Shown piece after piece: positions 18,038 to 27,250 of a stretch of 64,000 nt of DNA. Under the pieces are notes generated by a model, which saw nothing but the letters and a program-made list of their open reading frames with translations, was not told where the DNA came from and searched no databases. This DNA comes from Companilactobacillus mindensis DSM 14500 (GTDB lineage Bacteria; Bacillota; Bacilli; Lactobacillales; Lactobacillaceae). The first letter of the stretch is position 1; each line of letters opens with the position of its first letter. A program made the translations under genes and the position numbers. The DNA lies in NCBI RefSeq assembly GCF_001434275.1, contig NZ_AZEZ01000004.1, forward strand, positions 62,001 to 126,000. Direction: 5' to 3'.

Positions 18038-18739
18038 ATGGATAATAACAATTTACCGACAAGAACACAATTGCACCGGTCTCAAAAGAAAACTAAAAAA
18101 CATTTTTACAAGCGTTGGTGGTTTTGGGGAATAATCTTTATTCTGTTACTCGCTGCTGGTGGTTTCGGTGGAATGAAAATGACTTCTACTGGCCCTTTCA
18201 GTCAAAAGACTACTAAAGTGGCTAAGAAAAAAGCTACTCCCAAAAAGAAAGTCGCCAAGAAAACTGGTCTGACACTCAAACAATACAACGGAATTTATTT
18301 GAGCCAAACTGACGGCTTGAGCCAAGAGATCCTTGGTAAACTTTTCGGCGAACCTAATTCCACTTCAACTAGCACCGTCCAAAATATTTCAACTAATGTC
18401 GTCACTTGGAACAAGATTGCTGACGGTCAACTAGGATCGAATCTGACAGTCAATTTCACTAACGACCATGCTATCAGTAAAGCTATCACTGGTCTGAAAG
18501 TAACTCGGAACAAGAAATTATCTTTAGCCGACTACGAAAAAATTCAAAATGGCGACTCTGAAACCCAATTATTGCAAAATCTAGGCAAACCCAACGGTTA
18601 TGCTGAAAGTTCTGTCAATAACACGACACAAAAGGAATACACCTACTCCAGTGGTCTCAAAGGTGAAACTGGCGCCAACTTTATCGTCACGATCACTAAT
18701 GATACGGTCAGTGGTAAAAGTCAAACTGGATTAAAATAA
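18038..18739 (+). CDS. Membrane-anchored protein with two BLIP/DUF3862-like repeats
   Basis: A 233-residue protein with a basic cytoplasmic start, one membrane segment (about residues 30-48, WWFWGIIFILLLAAGGFGG), a lysine- and threonine-rich linker and two tandem domains. Each domain begins with the same pattern (LTLKQYNGI near 75, LSLADYEKI near 162), continues with a GLSQEILGKLFGEPN or SETQLLQNLGKPN block, and ends ITGLK or SQTGLK. This is the layout of the SmpA/BLIP-like DUF3862 family. Its function is unknown; extracytoplasmic binding is inferred. The ribosome site is AAGGGGGAG. First of three plus-strand envelope genes. Confidence 0.7.
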   Translation: MDNNNLPTRTQLHRSQKKTKKHFYKRWWFWGIIFILLLAAGGFGGMKMTSTGPFSQKTTKVAKKKATPKKKVAKKTGLTLKQYNGIYLSQTDGLSQEILGKLFGEPNSTSTSTVQNISTNVVTWNKIADGQLGSNLTVNFTNDHAISKAITGLKVTRNKKLSLADYEKIQNGDSETQLLQNLGKPNGYAESSVNNTTQKEYTYSSGLKGETGANFIVTITNDTVSGKSQTGLK

Positions 18740-18746
18740 GTCCATG

Positions 18747-18775
18747 AAGCTACTCTTTTAGGGGGTAGCTTTTTT
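18747..18775 (+). terminator. Terminator between envelope genes 1 and 2
   Basis: AAGCTAC and GTAGCTT arms followed by a T run, 8 bases after the stop of the first envelope gene and before the next start. Confidence 0.7.
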
Positions 18776-18789
18776 AAGGGGATCATTTA

Positions 18790-19305
18790 ATGAAAACACA
18801 CAATAAATGGGTGATAGTACTTTTGATCATCGTTGGAGCAATCAATATTTGGCATTTTGGTGGTGATCTTTTACACGGTCAAGTCAATAATGACGCCAAG
18901 ACAACACAAACAACTAAAAAAGCTAATCAAAAAAAACCATTCAATGCCAAACCTACTTCAAAGAAAAAAGCAACCAATGAGGACGCCTCAGAAACTGATA
19001 CTACTGACGATCAAGACAAAGTCATCGACAATGTTGAACAAAATCACGCTGAGGACCAAACGCATTCGTCTGAAAGTAACTGGGATTTGACCCAAGCCAA
19101 TGCTACCGAATTTGGTATTGAAGATGTTCAAACCGTCCAAAGCAACGTCGGTTCTATTTATAGCTCCAAATACCTCCCTGACCAAGGGATGAGTTACACG
19201 TGGGAGAATCGATTCGGAACCTTTATTCGTGTTGATGATGAGAATAACCACATCACTTCTGTTTATTTGCACGATCAAAACGATCCTCAGAATGCTAATT
19301 ATTAA
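18790..19305 (+). CDS. Membrane-anchored hypothetical protein
   Basis: A 171-residue protein with an N-terminal membrane anchor (WVIVLLIIVGAINIWHFGG, about residues 8-26), a long linker rich in K, T, D, E and N (about 33-95), and a compact C-terminal domain of ~70 residues ending near DENNHITSVYLHDQND. I do not recognise the domain. The architecture (anchor, charged linker, small exposed domain) matches its two neighbours, suggesting a locally duplicated or co-recruited set of surface proteins. The start has an AAGGGGATC ribosome site. It is followed by a GC-rich hairpin. Confidence 0.65.
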   Translation: MKTHNKWVIVLLIIVGAINIWHFGGDLLHGQVNNDAKTTQTTKKANQKKPFNAKPTSKKKATNEDASETDTTDDQDKVIDNVEQNHAEDQTHSSESNWDLTQANATEFGIEDVQTVQSNVGSIYSSKYLPDQGMSYTWENRFGTFIRVDDENNHITSVYLHDQNDPQNANY

Positions 19306-19315
19306 ATGACAAAGG

Positions 19316-19345
19316 CCCCACAATATTATCGATATTGCGGGGTTA
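19316..19345 (+). terminator. Hairpin after envelope gene 2
   Basis: CCCCACAATAT and ATATTGCGGGG arms with a 5-base loop. Only a weak T tract follows, so termination is likely but not certain. Confidence 0.5.
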
Positions 19346-19556
19346 AATATTGACATAACTTTATGTTGAATTGATCCATAGAATCAACTTGTCAGCACTA
19401 TTCATCATTCTAAAATATAAAAAAGTTAAGATTCTCTATAACAACACGCTTTCGATTATCCGAGTACTTTTAATACTATATACTGTAGTGTTATTATTTT
19501 AGTAGTAATTAGTATATTCTGTCAAAGAATAAAAAAATAATCTGGGGGATATCAAA

Positions 19557-20150
19557 ATGAAACGTATCATTGCTTCTGCACTATTAATTGCTACTACCCT
19601 TTCGTTAGCAGCATGTTCAAATACTAAATCCACAGCTTCATCCACTGAGAAAAGGGACAAAACTATTCAAGTTTCTAAAAAGAAAACTGCTCCCAAAAAG
19701 ACATCTTCAAGTAAGAAGACGTCTGCTAAAAAAGTCGCTAATAAGGCTAATAATAATTCTGATCAACAACCGACGGATCAGAATACCAACTCACAAGCTA
19801 ACAACACTCAACAAGCTCAAAATCAAACTCCTGCCCAATCCCAACAGGTAGCTGATGCAAAAAATACTAACAACCAACCCGATCAACAGTCGCAAGCTCA
19901 GAATAACCAAAATACACAACAACAGGCCGGTGGTATTTCATATGATGAAAATACTTTGACGGGATTCGTTAACAAGTATGGTGAATCCCCTGCTGCATAC
20001 AAGGTCGAGCATGAGGGTATGTCAACATTACAAGCACTGCAAAGCACACCGGATAATATGAAAACATTTGGTGAGAAACAAACTCAACAAGGAATGGAGA
20101 ATGGATCATTGAATCCTGACGGTAGTGCTTCAAATCAATTTGGATATTAG
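19557..20150 (+). CDS. Putative lipoprotein with Asn/Gln-rich linker
   Basis: A 197-residue protein with a lipoprotein signal (basic MKRI, hydrophobic core, lipobox SLAAC with the lipid-accepting cysteine near residue 20). A lysine/serine/threonine segment follows, then a very low-complexity N/Q-rich stretch (about residues 65-125), and a short C-terminal domain with GFVNKYGESPAAYKVEHEGM. It should be anchored on the outer face of the membrane. I recognise no family for the C-terminal domain. The ribosome site is GGGGGAT. Its promoter lies in the 250-base upstream gap (an AT-rich TACTATATA segment near 19475). It ends at a strong convergent terminator. Confidence 0.75.
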   Translation: MKRIIASALLIATTLSLAACSNTKSTASSTEKRDKTIQVSKKKTAPKKTSSSKKTSAKKVANKANNNSDQQPTDQNTNSQANNTQQAQNQTPAQSQQVADAKNTNNQPDQQSQAQNNQNTQQQAGGISYDENTLTGFVNKYGESPAAYKVEHEGMSTLQALQSTPDNMKTFGEKQTQQGMENGSLNPDGSASNQFGY

Positions 20151-20198
20151 AAAAGCCATTAAAACGTACCAAAAAAGGCTTTAAAACTATAAAAAAAT

Positions 20199-20233
20199 AA
20201 AGCCCCAACATCCGCTAAGAGTGTTGGGGCTTT
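20199..20233. terminator. Convergent terminator, lipoprotein / epimerase
   Basis: Perfect 12-base arms AAAGCCCCAACA and TGTTGGGGCTTT with an 11-base loop, flanked by A and T runs, between two convergent genes. Confidence 0.85.
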
Positions 20234-20275
20234 AAGTATATACAAAACTATTTAAATTTACGAAAAATCGTAAGC

Positions 20276-21154
20276 TTATTTAATGCTAATTGAATAATAT
20301 GCTTCAAATTGTTCCTTAGGAGCAAGCTTGTTGATAGCATACTTATTCTTGAAGTCATTGTCGCTGTCAACTTTATCAGCGATACCCCACCATGGTTCGA
20401 TACACATGAACTTACCATTATCATTAGGATAAGTTGACCACATACCGAAAAACTTAGCATTACCAGTATCTAAGATCACGCGATGACCCGACTTGTCACT
20501 ATCAATAGTAACTTCTGCTGGTTCATTCAAACGATAAATAACCGCATCGTCGACGAAGTATTCACGTGACATGTTAAAGTCTTGGTTTTCAACCTTAACT
20601 TCATTGTTTAAGTCAACTTGACTGCCAACCAGTGGAATTCTTGTTCTTGATTCAGCTGGAGCTACTTGAACTTTGTAATCTTCAAAGTTCAAACCTCTAT
20701 CGAATGGGACGTTGAAGCCAGGGTGTGCGCCAATTGAGAAATACATATCCTCTGATTCTTCCATACTGTCAACTAAGTAAGAAACTTGGATCGTATCTTT
20801 GATAAGTTGATAAACAATGCGTAATTTGAAGTGATATGGATACTTTTCCAAACTAGCGGCACTAGTCGTCAAACTCAAAACTAACTTAGTATCAGTTTGG
20901 GAATCGAGTTCAAATTCTTGGTCACGGGCAAAGCCATGTTGAGACATTTGATATTCTTTGCCGTCAACAAAATAATGATCATCCTTTAAGCGACCAACGA
21001 TTGGGAACAATACTGGTGCGTGTCGTTTCCACACTTCGGGATCCGCTTGCCAGATAAATTCTGAATCTTCGTTATTCGTGATGCTGTTCAATTCAGCACC
21101 GAATGAATTAACTTTTACAGTTAAGAAATCGTTCTTCAATTGATAGACTGTCAT
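20276..21154 (-). CDS. Aldose 1-epimerase family protein (LacX/GalM-like)
   Basis: A 292-residue galactose-mutarotase-fold protein. The visible family landmarks are FGAELNSI near residue 18, the RHAPVLFPIVGRLKDD block near 43, QHGFARDQEF near 70 (histidine base), FSIGAHPGFNVPF near 148 and the C-terminal CIEPWWGIAD. These fit the LacX/YihR-type branch, which interconverts anomers of hexoses or phosphorylated hexoses; the exact sugar is unknown. The ATG has a GGGGGAA ribosome site 9 bases after hslU, so it appears to be the distal gene of the topA-xerC-hslVU run. It ends at a convergent terminator. Confidence 0.85.
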   Translation of the reverse strand: MTVYQLKNDFLTVKVNSFGAELNSITNNEDSEFIWQADPEVWKRHAPVLFPIVGRLKDDHYFVDGKEYQMSQHGFARDQEFELDSQTDTKLVLSLTTSAASLEKYPYHFKLRIVYQLIKDTIQVSYLVDSMEESEDMYFSIGAHPGFNVPFDRGLNFEDYKVQVAPAESRTRIPLVGSQVDLNNEVKVENQDFNMSREYFVDDAVIYRLNEPAEVTIDSDKSGHRVILDTGNAKFFGMWSTYPNDNGKFMCIEPWWGIADKVDSDNDFKNKYAINKLAPKEQFEAYYSISIK

Positions 21155-21163
21155 TTTTTCCCC

Positions 21164-22597
21164 CTAAAGAATATAACGTGAAAGGTCTTGGTCAGCAGCA
21201 ATCTTACCAACTTGTTCACGAACATATTCTCGCGTAATAGTAATATCGCCCATTTGCATGTCAGGACCTTCATAAAGGATATCAGCTAAGATCTTCTCCA
21301 AAACAGTTGAAAGACGTCTAGCACCAATATTCTGATTACTATTATTTAGTTCAAAAGCAATTTTTGCAATCTCTTCGACAGATTCTTTAGTAAAAGTTAA
21401 ATGTATTCCGTCTGTTCGTGTAAGCGCTACATATTGCTTAGTTAAAGCATTATCTGGTTTAGTCAAAATTTGTACGAAGTCATCTTCAGTCAAATCTTGC
21501 AGTTCAACTCTAATTGGGAAGCGTCCTTGAAGTTCAGCAATCAAATCACTTGGTTTGCTTTCAGCAAAAGCACCTGAGGCGATAAAGAGAATGTGATCAG
21601 TGTCAACTGGACCATATTTAGTATTGATTCTTGAACCTTCAACGATAGGCAAGATATCACGTTGAACCCCTTCACGGGAAACTTCCCCAGAAGTCTTCTT
21701 GTCGCCAGCAGCGATTTTATCAAACTCATCAATGAAGATGATCCCATTGTTTTGAGTCTTTTCGATTGCTTTTTGATAAATTTCATCGTGATCGATCCGC
21801 TTTTGTGATTCTTGTTGGATCAACAATTCACGTGCATCGTGAACTGGTAAAGTTCTAGTGATCATCTTTTTAGGCATCAAGGAGTCCATCATACCGCTCA
21901 TGTCGACACCCATTTGGCCCATTTGATCATCCATTGGTCCAACTTTTTTAGATTCTTCGACTTTGATCGTAACTTCTTCGTCTTCCAACAAACCCTTGTC
22001 GAGTTGTTCTTTGACGCTGAGACGTTCATTACGAACTTCATCAGTAACTTCAGCATTGCTATCAGGATCGTCATCGTTGTTAGCCGCATTTTCAAAGATG
22101 TTGCCTAGACTTTGATTACCATTTTGCATGTTGTTGAGCATACTCATGAAGTCATTGTTATTTTGTTTTTGTTCCTTTTTAACACCGGGAGCCAACAACT
22201 TAACTAATTTCTTATCCACGTCACGACGAACTTCTGGTCTGATCTCGTCGATTTTATCTTTTTCGACCATTGAAACTGCCACGCTGACAAGGTCACGTAC
22301 CATGGACTCTACATCACGACCGACATAACCAACTTCAGTAAACTTAGTAGCTTCAACTTTGACAAATGGCGCTTTGACCACTTTAGCCAAACGTCTGGCG
22401 ATTTCAGTTTTACCGACACCAGTAGGTCCGATCATCATAAGGTTCTTGGGTGTGATCTCTTGTTGCATTTTCTTTGGTACTTGCATCCGACGATAACGGT
22501 TGTACAAAGCAATCGCTACGGCCTTTTTAGCATCTGTTTGACCAATAATGTAATTGTCTAATTGAGCAACAATTTCTTTTGGTGTTAATGTATCCAT
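21164..22597 (-). CDS. hslU: ATP-dependent protease ATPase subunit HslU (ClpY)
   Basis: A 477-residue AAA+ unfoldase that feeds proteins to the HslV peptidase. Walker A is GPTGVGKTEIARRLA (about residues 54-68), Walker B is GIIFIDEFDKIA (about 265), the sensor region reads ELQGRFPIRVEL, and the C-terminal tail YIL docks into HslV as in the family. An intermediate domain rich in D, N, M and K (about 110-235) is the HslU I-domain. It follows hslV by 18 bases. Together they form the bacterial proteasome-like complex for damaged and regulatory proteins. Confidence 0.97.
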   Translation of the reverse strand: MDTLTPKEIVAQLDNYIIGQTDAKKAVAIALYNRYRRMQVPKKMQQEITPKNLMMIGPTGVGKTEIARRLAKVVKAPFVKVEATKFTEVGYVGRDVESMVRDLVSVAVSMVEKDKIDEIRPEVRRDVDKKLVKLLAPGVKKEQKQNNNDFMSMLNNMQNGNQSLGNIFENAANNDDDPDSNAEVTDEVRNERLSVKEQLDKGLLEDEEVTIKVEESKKVGPMDDQMGQMGVDMSGMMDSLMPKKMITRTLPVHDARELLIQQESQKRIDHDEIYQKAIEKTQNNGIIFIDEFDKIAAGDKKTSGEVSREGVQRDILPIVEGSRINTKYGPVDTDHILFIASGAFAESKPSDLIAELQGRFPIRVELQDLTEDDFVQILTKPDNALTKQYVALTRTDGIHLTFTKESVEEIAKIAFELNNSNQNIGARRLSTVLEKILADILYEGPDMQMGDITITREYVREQVGKIAADQDLSRYIL

Positions 22598-22615
22598 TTA
22601 TTATTAATCTCCACT

Positions 22616-23140
22616 CTAAAATTTATCTGAAATAATATTTTCGTTAGTAAAAATATCAATACTTGATGCAATTTTAATTGCTTCGACAGCGATTTGTTGT
22701 GCATCCATATCCTGAGCGTGTCTTTGCATGGCAATGGCTGCCGCTTGGGCAAAGTTACCACCAGAACCGATAGCTACTACATCCTCATCAGGTTCGATAA
22801 CTTCGCCGCTACCTGAAATCAACAAGAGATTATCCTTGTCCATTGCAATCAACAAAGCTTCTAGTTTTTGAAGAGTTGGATCTTTTCTCCAGTCTTGAGC
22901 TAGTTCAACTGCAGCACGTTTTAAATTACCTGAGTAGGCTTTGAGTTTCTTTTCCAGCCAATCTTGCAAAGTAATAGCATCTGCTACACCACCAGCAAAA
23001 CCAATGATAACTTTGTCATCATAGATTCGTCTTACTTTGTGAGCAGTCCCCTTCATAATATATTTTTCACCCATTGTAACTTGGCCATCACCGGCGATTG
23101 CGGTGTGGTTATCATGCTTAACAGCAACTATTGTAGTCAT
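22616..23140 (-). CDS. hslV: ATP-dependent protease peptidase subunit HslV (ClpQ)
   Basis: A 174-residue threonine peptidase. After removal of Met the catalytic residue is the threonine in TTIVAVKHDNHTAIAGDGQ. Bacillus CodW uses a serine there, so this is the standard Thr form. Also visible are GFAGGVADA near residue 50 and GSGGNFAQAAA near 125, typical of the proteasome beta fold. It lies between xerC (15-base gap) and hslU, the same order as codV-clpQ-clpY in Bacillus. No codY follows here; a GalM-like gene does instead. Confidence 0.97.
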   Translation of the reverse strand: MTTIVAVKHDNHTAIAGDGQVTMGEKYIMKGTAHKVRRIYDDKVIIGFAGGVADAITLQDWLEKKLKAYSGNLKRAAVELAQDWRKDPTLQKLEALLIAMDKDNLLLISGSGEVIEPDEDVVAIGSGGNFAQAAAIAMQRHAQDMDAQQIAVEAIKIASSIDIFTNENIISDKF

Positions 23141-23155
23141 TTAATAACCTTCCTC

Positions 23156-24055
23156 TTATCTTGGAAAATATTTTTTATAATCTTTTTGTAAATGTTCCAT
23201 TGTTACGTGCGTGTAAATTTGAGTCGTCGAAAGACTGGCGTGTCCCAAGAGTTCCTGGACCGTCCTCAGATCAGCACCATGTTCGAGCATGTGCGTAGCA
23301 AAGGTATGACGTATCATATGCGGATGAATATCAGATGTCAAGCTAGTTTTCTTGATTATTTGATTCAAAATATATTCAATTCCACGACTAGTCAATTTTC
23401 TACCACGATTATTTACAAAAACATACTGATGGTCTTGATGATTTTTCGTCATCAAAACTTTTCGACCTTGATCAAAGTAAGTTTCTAATGCGCTCCTAGC
23501 ATAGCTTCCAAAGGGAACATAACGATCCTTGTCGCCTTTACCATGAATTAAAACGATTCCATTAGAAAAATCCAATTGATCTAATAATAGATTAGCACAC
23601 TCACTGACCCGCATGCCAGTGGCATAGAGCAATTCTAATAAAGCTGAGTTTCTTTGTGTCAGCGGGTCATCCCCTTTGACAGCTTCAAACAGCTGCGTCA
23701 TTTCCTTTTCATAGAAGAAATGGGGCAACTTTCGGCCTTTATGACGCAATTGTACTAGATCGAATGGATTCGACTTGCGGTAATTATTTTTAACCAAAAA
23801 GTTATAAAACGACCGTAACGCCGAGATCCTTCTAGCAATCGTCTCTGAGGCATAATTTTGCTCATCTAAATAAGTCAAATAAGTTTCGACGTCGACTCGT
23901 TGGATCGGTGTGAAACCATTGAAACCACCGTTTTTAGACAAAAAAGAAACAAAATTATCTATATCTTCTAAATAAGATTTTTTTGTCTCTTTTGAGTAAT
24001 GATGATTAACCATTAAATTCTCAACAAATTTATCGATTAAATCTTGTTCTATCAT
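23156..24055 (-). CDS. xerC: Tyrosine recombinase XerC (chromosome dimer resolution)
   Basis: A 299-residue site-specific recombinase that acts with XerD at dif. Catalytic residues are all visible: R in ATGMRVSECANL, K in HGKGDKDRYVP, the HxxR box in HPHMIRHTFATHM, the second H in LLGHASLSTTQIYTH, and the nucleophilic tyrosine in that last block. I take the ATG at 24055 as the start: it follows the topA stop by one base, and GAGG lies upstream inside topA. Earlier in-frame starts would run into the topA reading frame. In Bacillus trmFO lies between topA and this gene; here it is missing from that position. Confidence 0.94.
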   Translation of the reverse strand: MIEQDLIDKFVENLMVNHHYSKETKKSYLEDIDNFVSFLSKNGGFNGFTPIQRVDVETYLTYLDEQNYASETIARRISALRSFYNFLVKNNYRKSNPFDLVQLRHKGRKLPHFFYEKEMTQLFEAVKGDDPLTQRNSALLELLYATGMRVSECANLLLDQLDFSNGIVLIHGKGDKDRYVPFGSYARSALETYFDQGRKVLMTKNHQDHQYVFVNNRGRKLTSRGIEYILNQIIKKTSLTSDIHPHMIRHTFATHMLEHGADLRTVQELLGHASLSTTQIYTHVTMEHLQKDYKKYFPR

Positions 24056-24056
24056 T

Positions 24057-26144
24057 TTATTTTTGAATGTCCTCTTCATAATCTCCGTTTGGACAGAGTA
24101 CTTGGCGACCACCTTTAACTTTCTTTTCAACTAAGTAGTGGCCATCTTTTGGACAGTCGCGTCCAATTGGTTTATCCCATGAAACGAAGTCACAGTCTGG
24201 ATATCTAGAGCAGCCGTAGAAAATACGGTTCTTCTTAGATTTTCTTTCGATAACTTGGCCCTTCTTACACTTAGGACAAATTACGCCGATTTCCTTAACG
24301 ATTGGCTTAGTATTACGACAATCTGGGAATCTTGAACAAGCGTAGAACTTACCATAACGCCCCATCTTGATGACCATTGGAGCACCACAGATATCACAGT
24401 CCATCCCGGCCGGTTCATCTTTGATCTGAACTTTTTCGATCTTGTCTTCAGCGGATTCAAGTTCTTTAGCAAAAGGCTTGTAATAGCGGTCAACGACTTT
24501 GACCCAGTTTTCCTTACCTTCTTCAATATTATCGAGTTCATCTTCTAGGTGAGCCGTGAAGTCGATATTAACGATATCTGGGAAGTAAGCTTGGATCAAG
24601 TTGTCGACAATCTCGCCTAATTCAGTTGGTTCAAAACTCTTACCATTCAACTTAACGTAATAACGACGTTGGATCGTGTCGATAGTAGGCGCATAAGTTG
24701 AGGGACGACCAACGCCATTTTCTTCCAAAGCTTTAACTAATGAGGCTTCGGTAAATCTTGCTGGTGGCTGTGTGAAGTGTTGAGCCGGATCATTAGTTTG
24801 CAGCTTAGCACTGTCATTTTCAGCTAATTCGGGCAAAATATTGTCTTTCTTAGCCGTTTCACTGGTACTTTGGTAAACCTTACGGTAACCTTCGAATTTC
24901 ATCTTAGAACCATTAGCTCTAAACATTACGCCGTTTTGTGACAAATCAACTGTCATTGTGTCATAAATAGCTGGTGTCATTTGACTAGCAACGAATCTTG
25001 ACCAAATCAAACTGTAAAGTCTGAATTGATCACGACTCAAGATTTCTTTCAAAGAAGCTGGTGTTCTCATAACGGATGAAGGACGGATAGCTTCATGGGC
25101 GTCTTGAGCACCTTCTTGGTTCTTATCCTTACGTTCTTTGACGGCTGCGAAAGGTTCACCGTATTCTTCGTGAATGAATTTTGAAGCCTCTGCTTCAGCG
25201 ACTTTAGAAATACGCTTGGAATCAGTACGCATGTAAGTGATCAAACCTACGGTACCTTCCTTGCGACCCAAGTTGATTCCTTCATACAATTGTTGAGCGA
25301 TCATCATGGTCTTTCTAGTCTTGAAGTTCAAACGTTTGTTAGCCTCTTGTTGCAGTGAACTGGTTGTAAATGGAGCGGCTGGCATACGTTTACGTTCTTT
25401 TTTAGTAACTTTGTCGATATTGAAATCTTTTTTCTTATCGACCTTGCCTAAAACCATTTGAACATCGTCATTGTTTTTAAGTTCAGCTTTTTTACCGTCT
25501 AAACCGTAAAAATTAGCTTTGAATTTATCTTTGCCATGTTTGAAAGTTGACTCGATCGTCCAGTATTCTTCTGGAACGAATTTCTTGATGGCATTTTCAC
25601 GTTCAATGACTAGCTTCAAGGCAATCGACTGTACTCGTCCAGCACTGAGGCCTTTTTTAACTTTAGCCCATAAGATTGGGGAAATTGAGTAACCAACTAA
25701 TCGATCCAAAACACGTCTAGCCTGTTGAGCATCAACTAGGTTCATATCGATCGAACGTGGTGTTTTGAAAGCTTGTTTAACTTTATCTTTAGTAATTTCA
25801 TTGAAGACAACGCGGTTCTCACCGTTTTCATCTAATCCGAGCAAGTGGGAAACATGCCAAGCAATGGCTTCCCCTTCACGATCCGGATCGGCTGCCAGAT
25901 AAACTCGTTTAGCCTTTTTGGCTTCCTTCTTCAAATCTTTAATAACCGGACCTTTACCACGAATGGAAATGTATTTTGGTTCGTAGTCATGTTCGATATC
26001 TACACCCATTTGACTCTTAGGCAAATCTCTGACGTGACCCAAACTAGCTACGACGTGATAATTACGTCCCAAGTATTTTTCAATTGTTTTTGCTTTTGAG
26101 GGTGATTCTACGATCACCAAATTCTTCTGCTTTGCTGCTGGCAC
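24057..26144 (-). CDS. topA: DNA topoisomerase I
   Basis: A 695-residue type IA topoisomerase that relaxes negative supercoils. The TOPRIM domain starts at [17 protein letters not shown], the metal site is [12 protein letters not shown], and the catalytic tyrosine is in [11 protein letters not shown]-terminal zinc ribbons follow: CDICGAP ... CSRFPDC and CPKCKKG ... CSRYPDC, plus a degenerate third. The chosen start is the GTG at 26144, because AAAGGAGC lies just upstream and the family N-terminus begins nearby; an upstream TTG would put extra residues before it. It heads the topA-xerC-hslV-hslU run, and dprA is just upstream on the same strand. Confidence 0.96.
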   Translation of the reverse strand: MPAAKQKNLVIVESPSKAKTIEKYLGRNYHVVASLGHVRDLPKSQMGVDIEHDYEPKYISIRGKGPVIKDLKKEAKKAKRVYLAADPDREGEAIAWHVSHLLGLDENGENRVVFNEITKDKVKQAFKTPRSIDMNLVDAQQARRVLDRLVGYSISPILWAKVKKGLSAGRVQSIALKLVIERENAIKKFVPEEYWTIESTFKHGKDKFKANFYGLDGKKAELKNNDDVQMVLGKVDKKKDFNIDKVTKKERKRMPAAPFTTSSLQQEANKRLNFKTRKTMMIAQQLYEGINLGRKEGTVGLITYMRTDSKRISKVAEAEASKFIHEEYGEPFAAVKERKDKNQEGAQDAHEAIRPSSVMRTPASLKEILSRDQFRLYSLIWSRFVASQMTPAIYDTMTVDLSQNGVMFRANGSKMKFEGYRKVYQSTSETAKKDNILPELAENDSAKLQTNDPAQHFTQPPARFTEASLVKALEENGVGRPSTYAPTIDTIQRRYYVKLNGKSFEPTELGEIVDNLIQAYFPDIVNIDFTAHLEDELDNIEEGKENWVKVVDRYYKPFAKELESAEDKIEKVQIKDEPAGMDCDICGAPMVIKMGRYGKFYACSRFPDCRNTKPIVKEIGVICPKCKKGQVIERKSKKNRIFYGCSRYPDCDFVSWDKPIGRDCPKDGHYLVEKKVKGGRQVLCPNGDYEEDIQK

Positions 26145-26255
26145 GTAAAGTGCTCCTTTCCAATGAATCAATTAAAACTGTCAATATATTAATCACTGAT
26201 TTTTATTTTGTCAATTTAAAAGATAAAAATAATCCTTAAATCAACTATTCTAATC

Positions 26256-27071
26256 TCAAATATTATTAAAATCGAGCAGTGGGGTGGCACCTTGTTCGAT
26301 CAATTTGTTGCAACCGACCGAAAATTCATCCCCCACTCGTCCTGGAACCGCTATGACCTCACGCCCTTGATTCAACGCCAGATCAGCGGTGATCATCGAA
26401 CCACTTTTGGCTTGAGCTTCAGTTATGATAACTTTTTGACTCAAACCGGCAATGATCCGATTACGCTGCGGAAAATGCCACGGTTCAATATTGCTGCCTT
26501 CAGGATACTCACTGATGACCAAGCCATTTCTACTGACCTGTCTTTGCAGCATCATATTATTAGCTGGATAGGCAACATCCAAGCCACTGCCAATGACCCC
26601 GATAGTCTTACCGAAACGCAAGGCTTCTTCGTTGGCCATTGAATCAGCGCCTTTAGCCAAACCGCTCACAATAGTATAACGATTTACCAATCGGGGAACA
26701 ATACTAGCAATGCAACTAAAACTGTAATCTGTCGCATGACGTGAGCCAATGATTGCGATGCAATCAGTTTTAAGTAAAGCAATATTTCCCGAAAAAAACA
26801 AGAGTGCCGGTGGATTATAAATCGTACGCAGCATTTGTGGATATGCTTCATCTAAATAATTTATTGCTTGATATTTCGTCTGTAGATTCTTGCTAAATAA
26901 TAGAAGAAACTTTTCAAATTGCAAATTGTCTAGTTCTTTTTTCAACAAATTAAAAGTTTCACTCTCTAGATTAGCACTATTAATTGATAATTTAATAATT
27001 TTTAGCATTATTTGGTTAGAAACCATCCCGGTCATTCGACATCTGATCAAGAATTTAGTTAATTTTGTCAT
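26256..27071 (-). CDS. dprA: DNA processing protein DprA (Smf)
   Basis: A 271-residue single-strand DNA-binding protein that loads RecA on incoming DNA during natural transformation. The Rossmann-like fold shows CIAIIGSRHATDYS, VSGLAKGADSMANEEAL, GVIGSGLDVAYPANN, the SEYPEGS / PWHFPQRNRIIAGLS block and ITADLALNQGREV. The start is the ATG at 27071, with GGGAG upstream; a GTG further up lies inside the ribosome site. Normally rnhB precedes it in the operon. Here a plus-strand cassette of 3.6 kb separates the two, so it needs its own promoter in the AT-rich gap. Confidence 0.93.
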   Translation of the reverse strand: MTKLTKFLIRCRMTGMVSNQIMLKIIKLSINSANLESETFNLLKKELDNLQFEKFLLLFSKNLQTKYQAINYLDEAYPQMLRTIYNPPALLFFSGNIALLKTDCIAIIGSRHATDYSFSCIASIVPRLVNRYTIVSGLAKGADSMANEEALRFGKTIGVIGSGLDVAYPANNMMLQRQVSRNGLVISEYPEGSNIEPWHFPQRNRIIAGLSQKVIITEAQAKSGSMITADLALNQGREVIAVPGRVGDEFSVGCNKLIEQGATPLLDFNNI

Positions 27072-27250
27072 CGTAAAAATCACTCCCTTTGCGACAAATT
27101 ACGCAGTGAATATCAAAAATTTACGAGTCTCAAAATATCGCTTAAAATTATTGGTCAAAAGGTTATTTATCCTATTAAATAGCTTTATTAATTTTGTTTA
27201 ATAAGATAATATGTGAAGTATCCTATTATATAAAGCACAGGTAGTTATCC

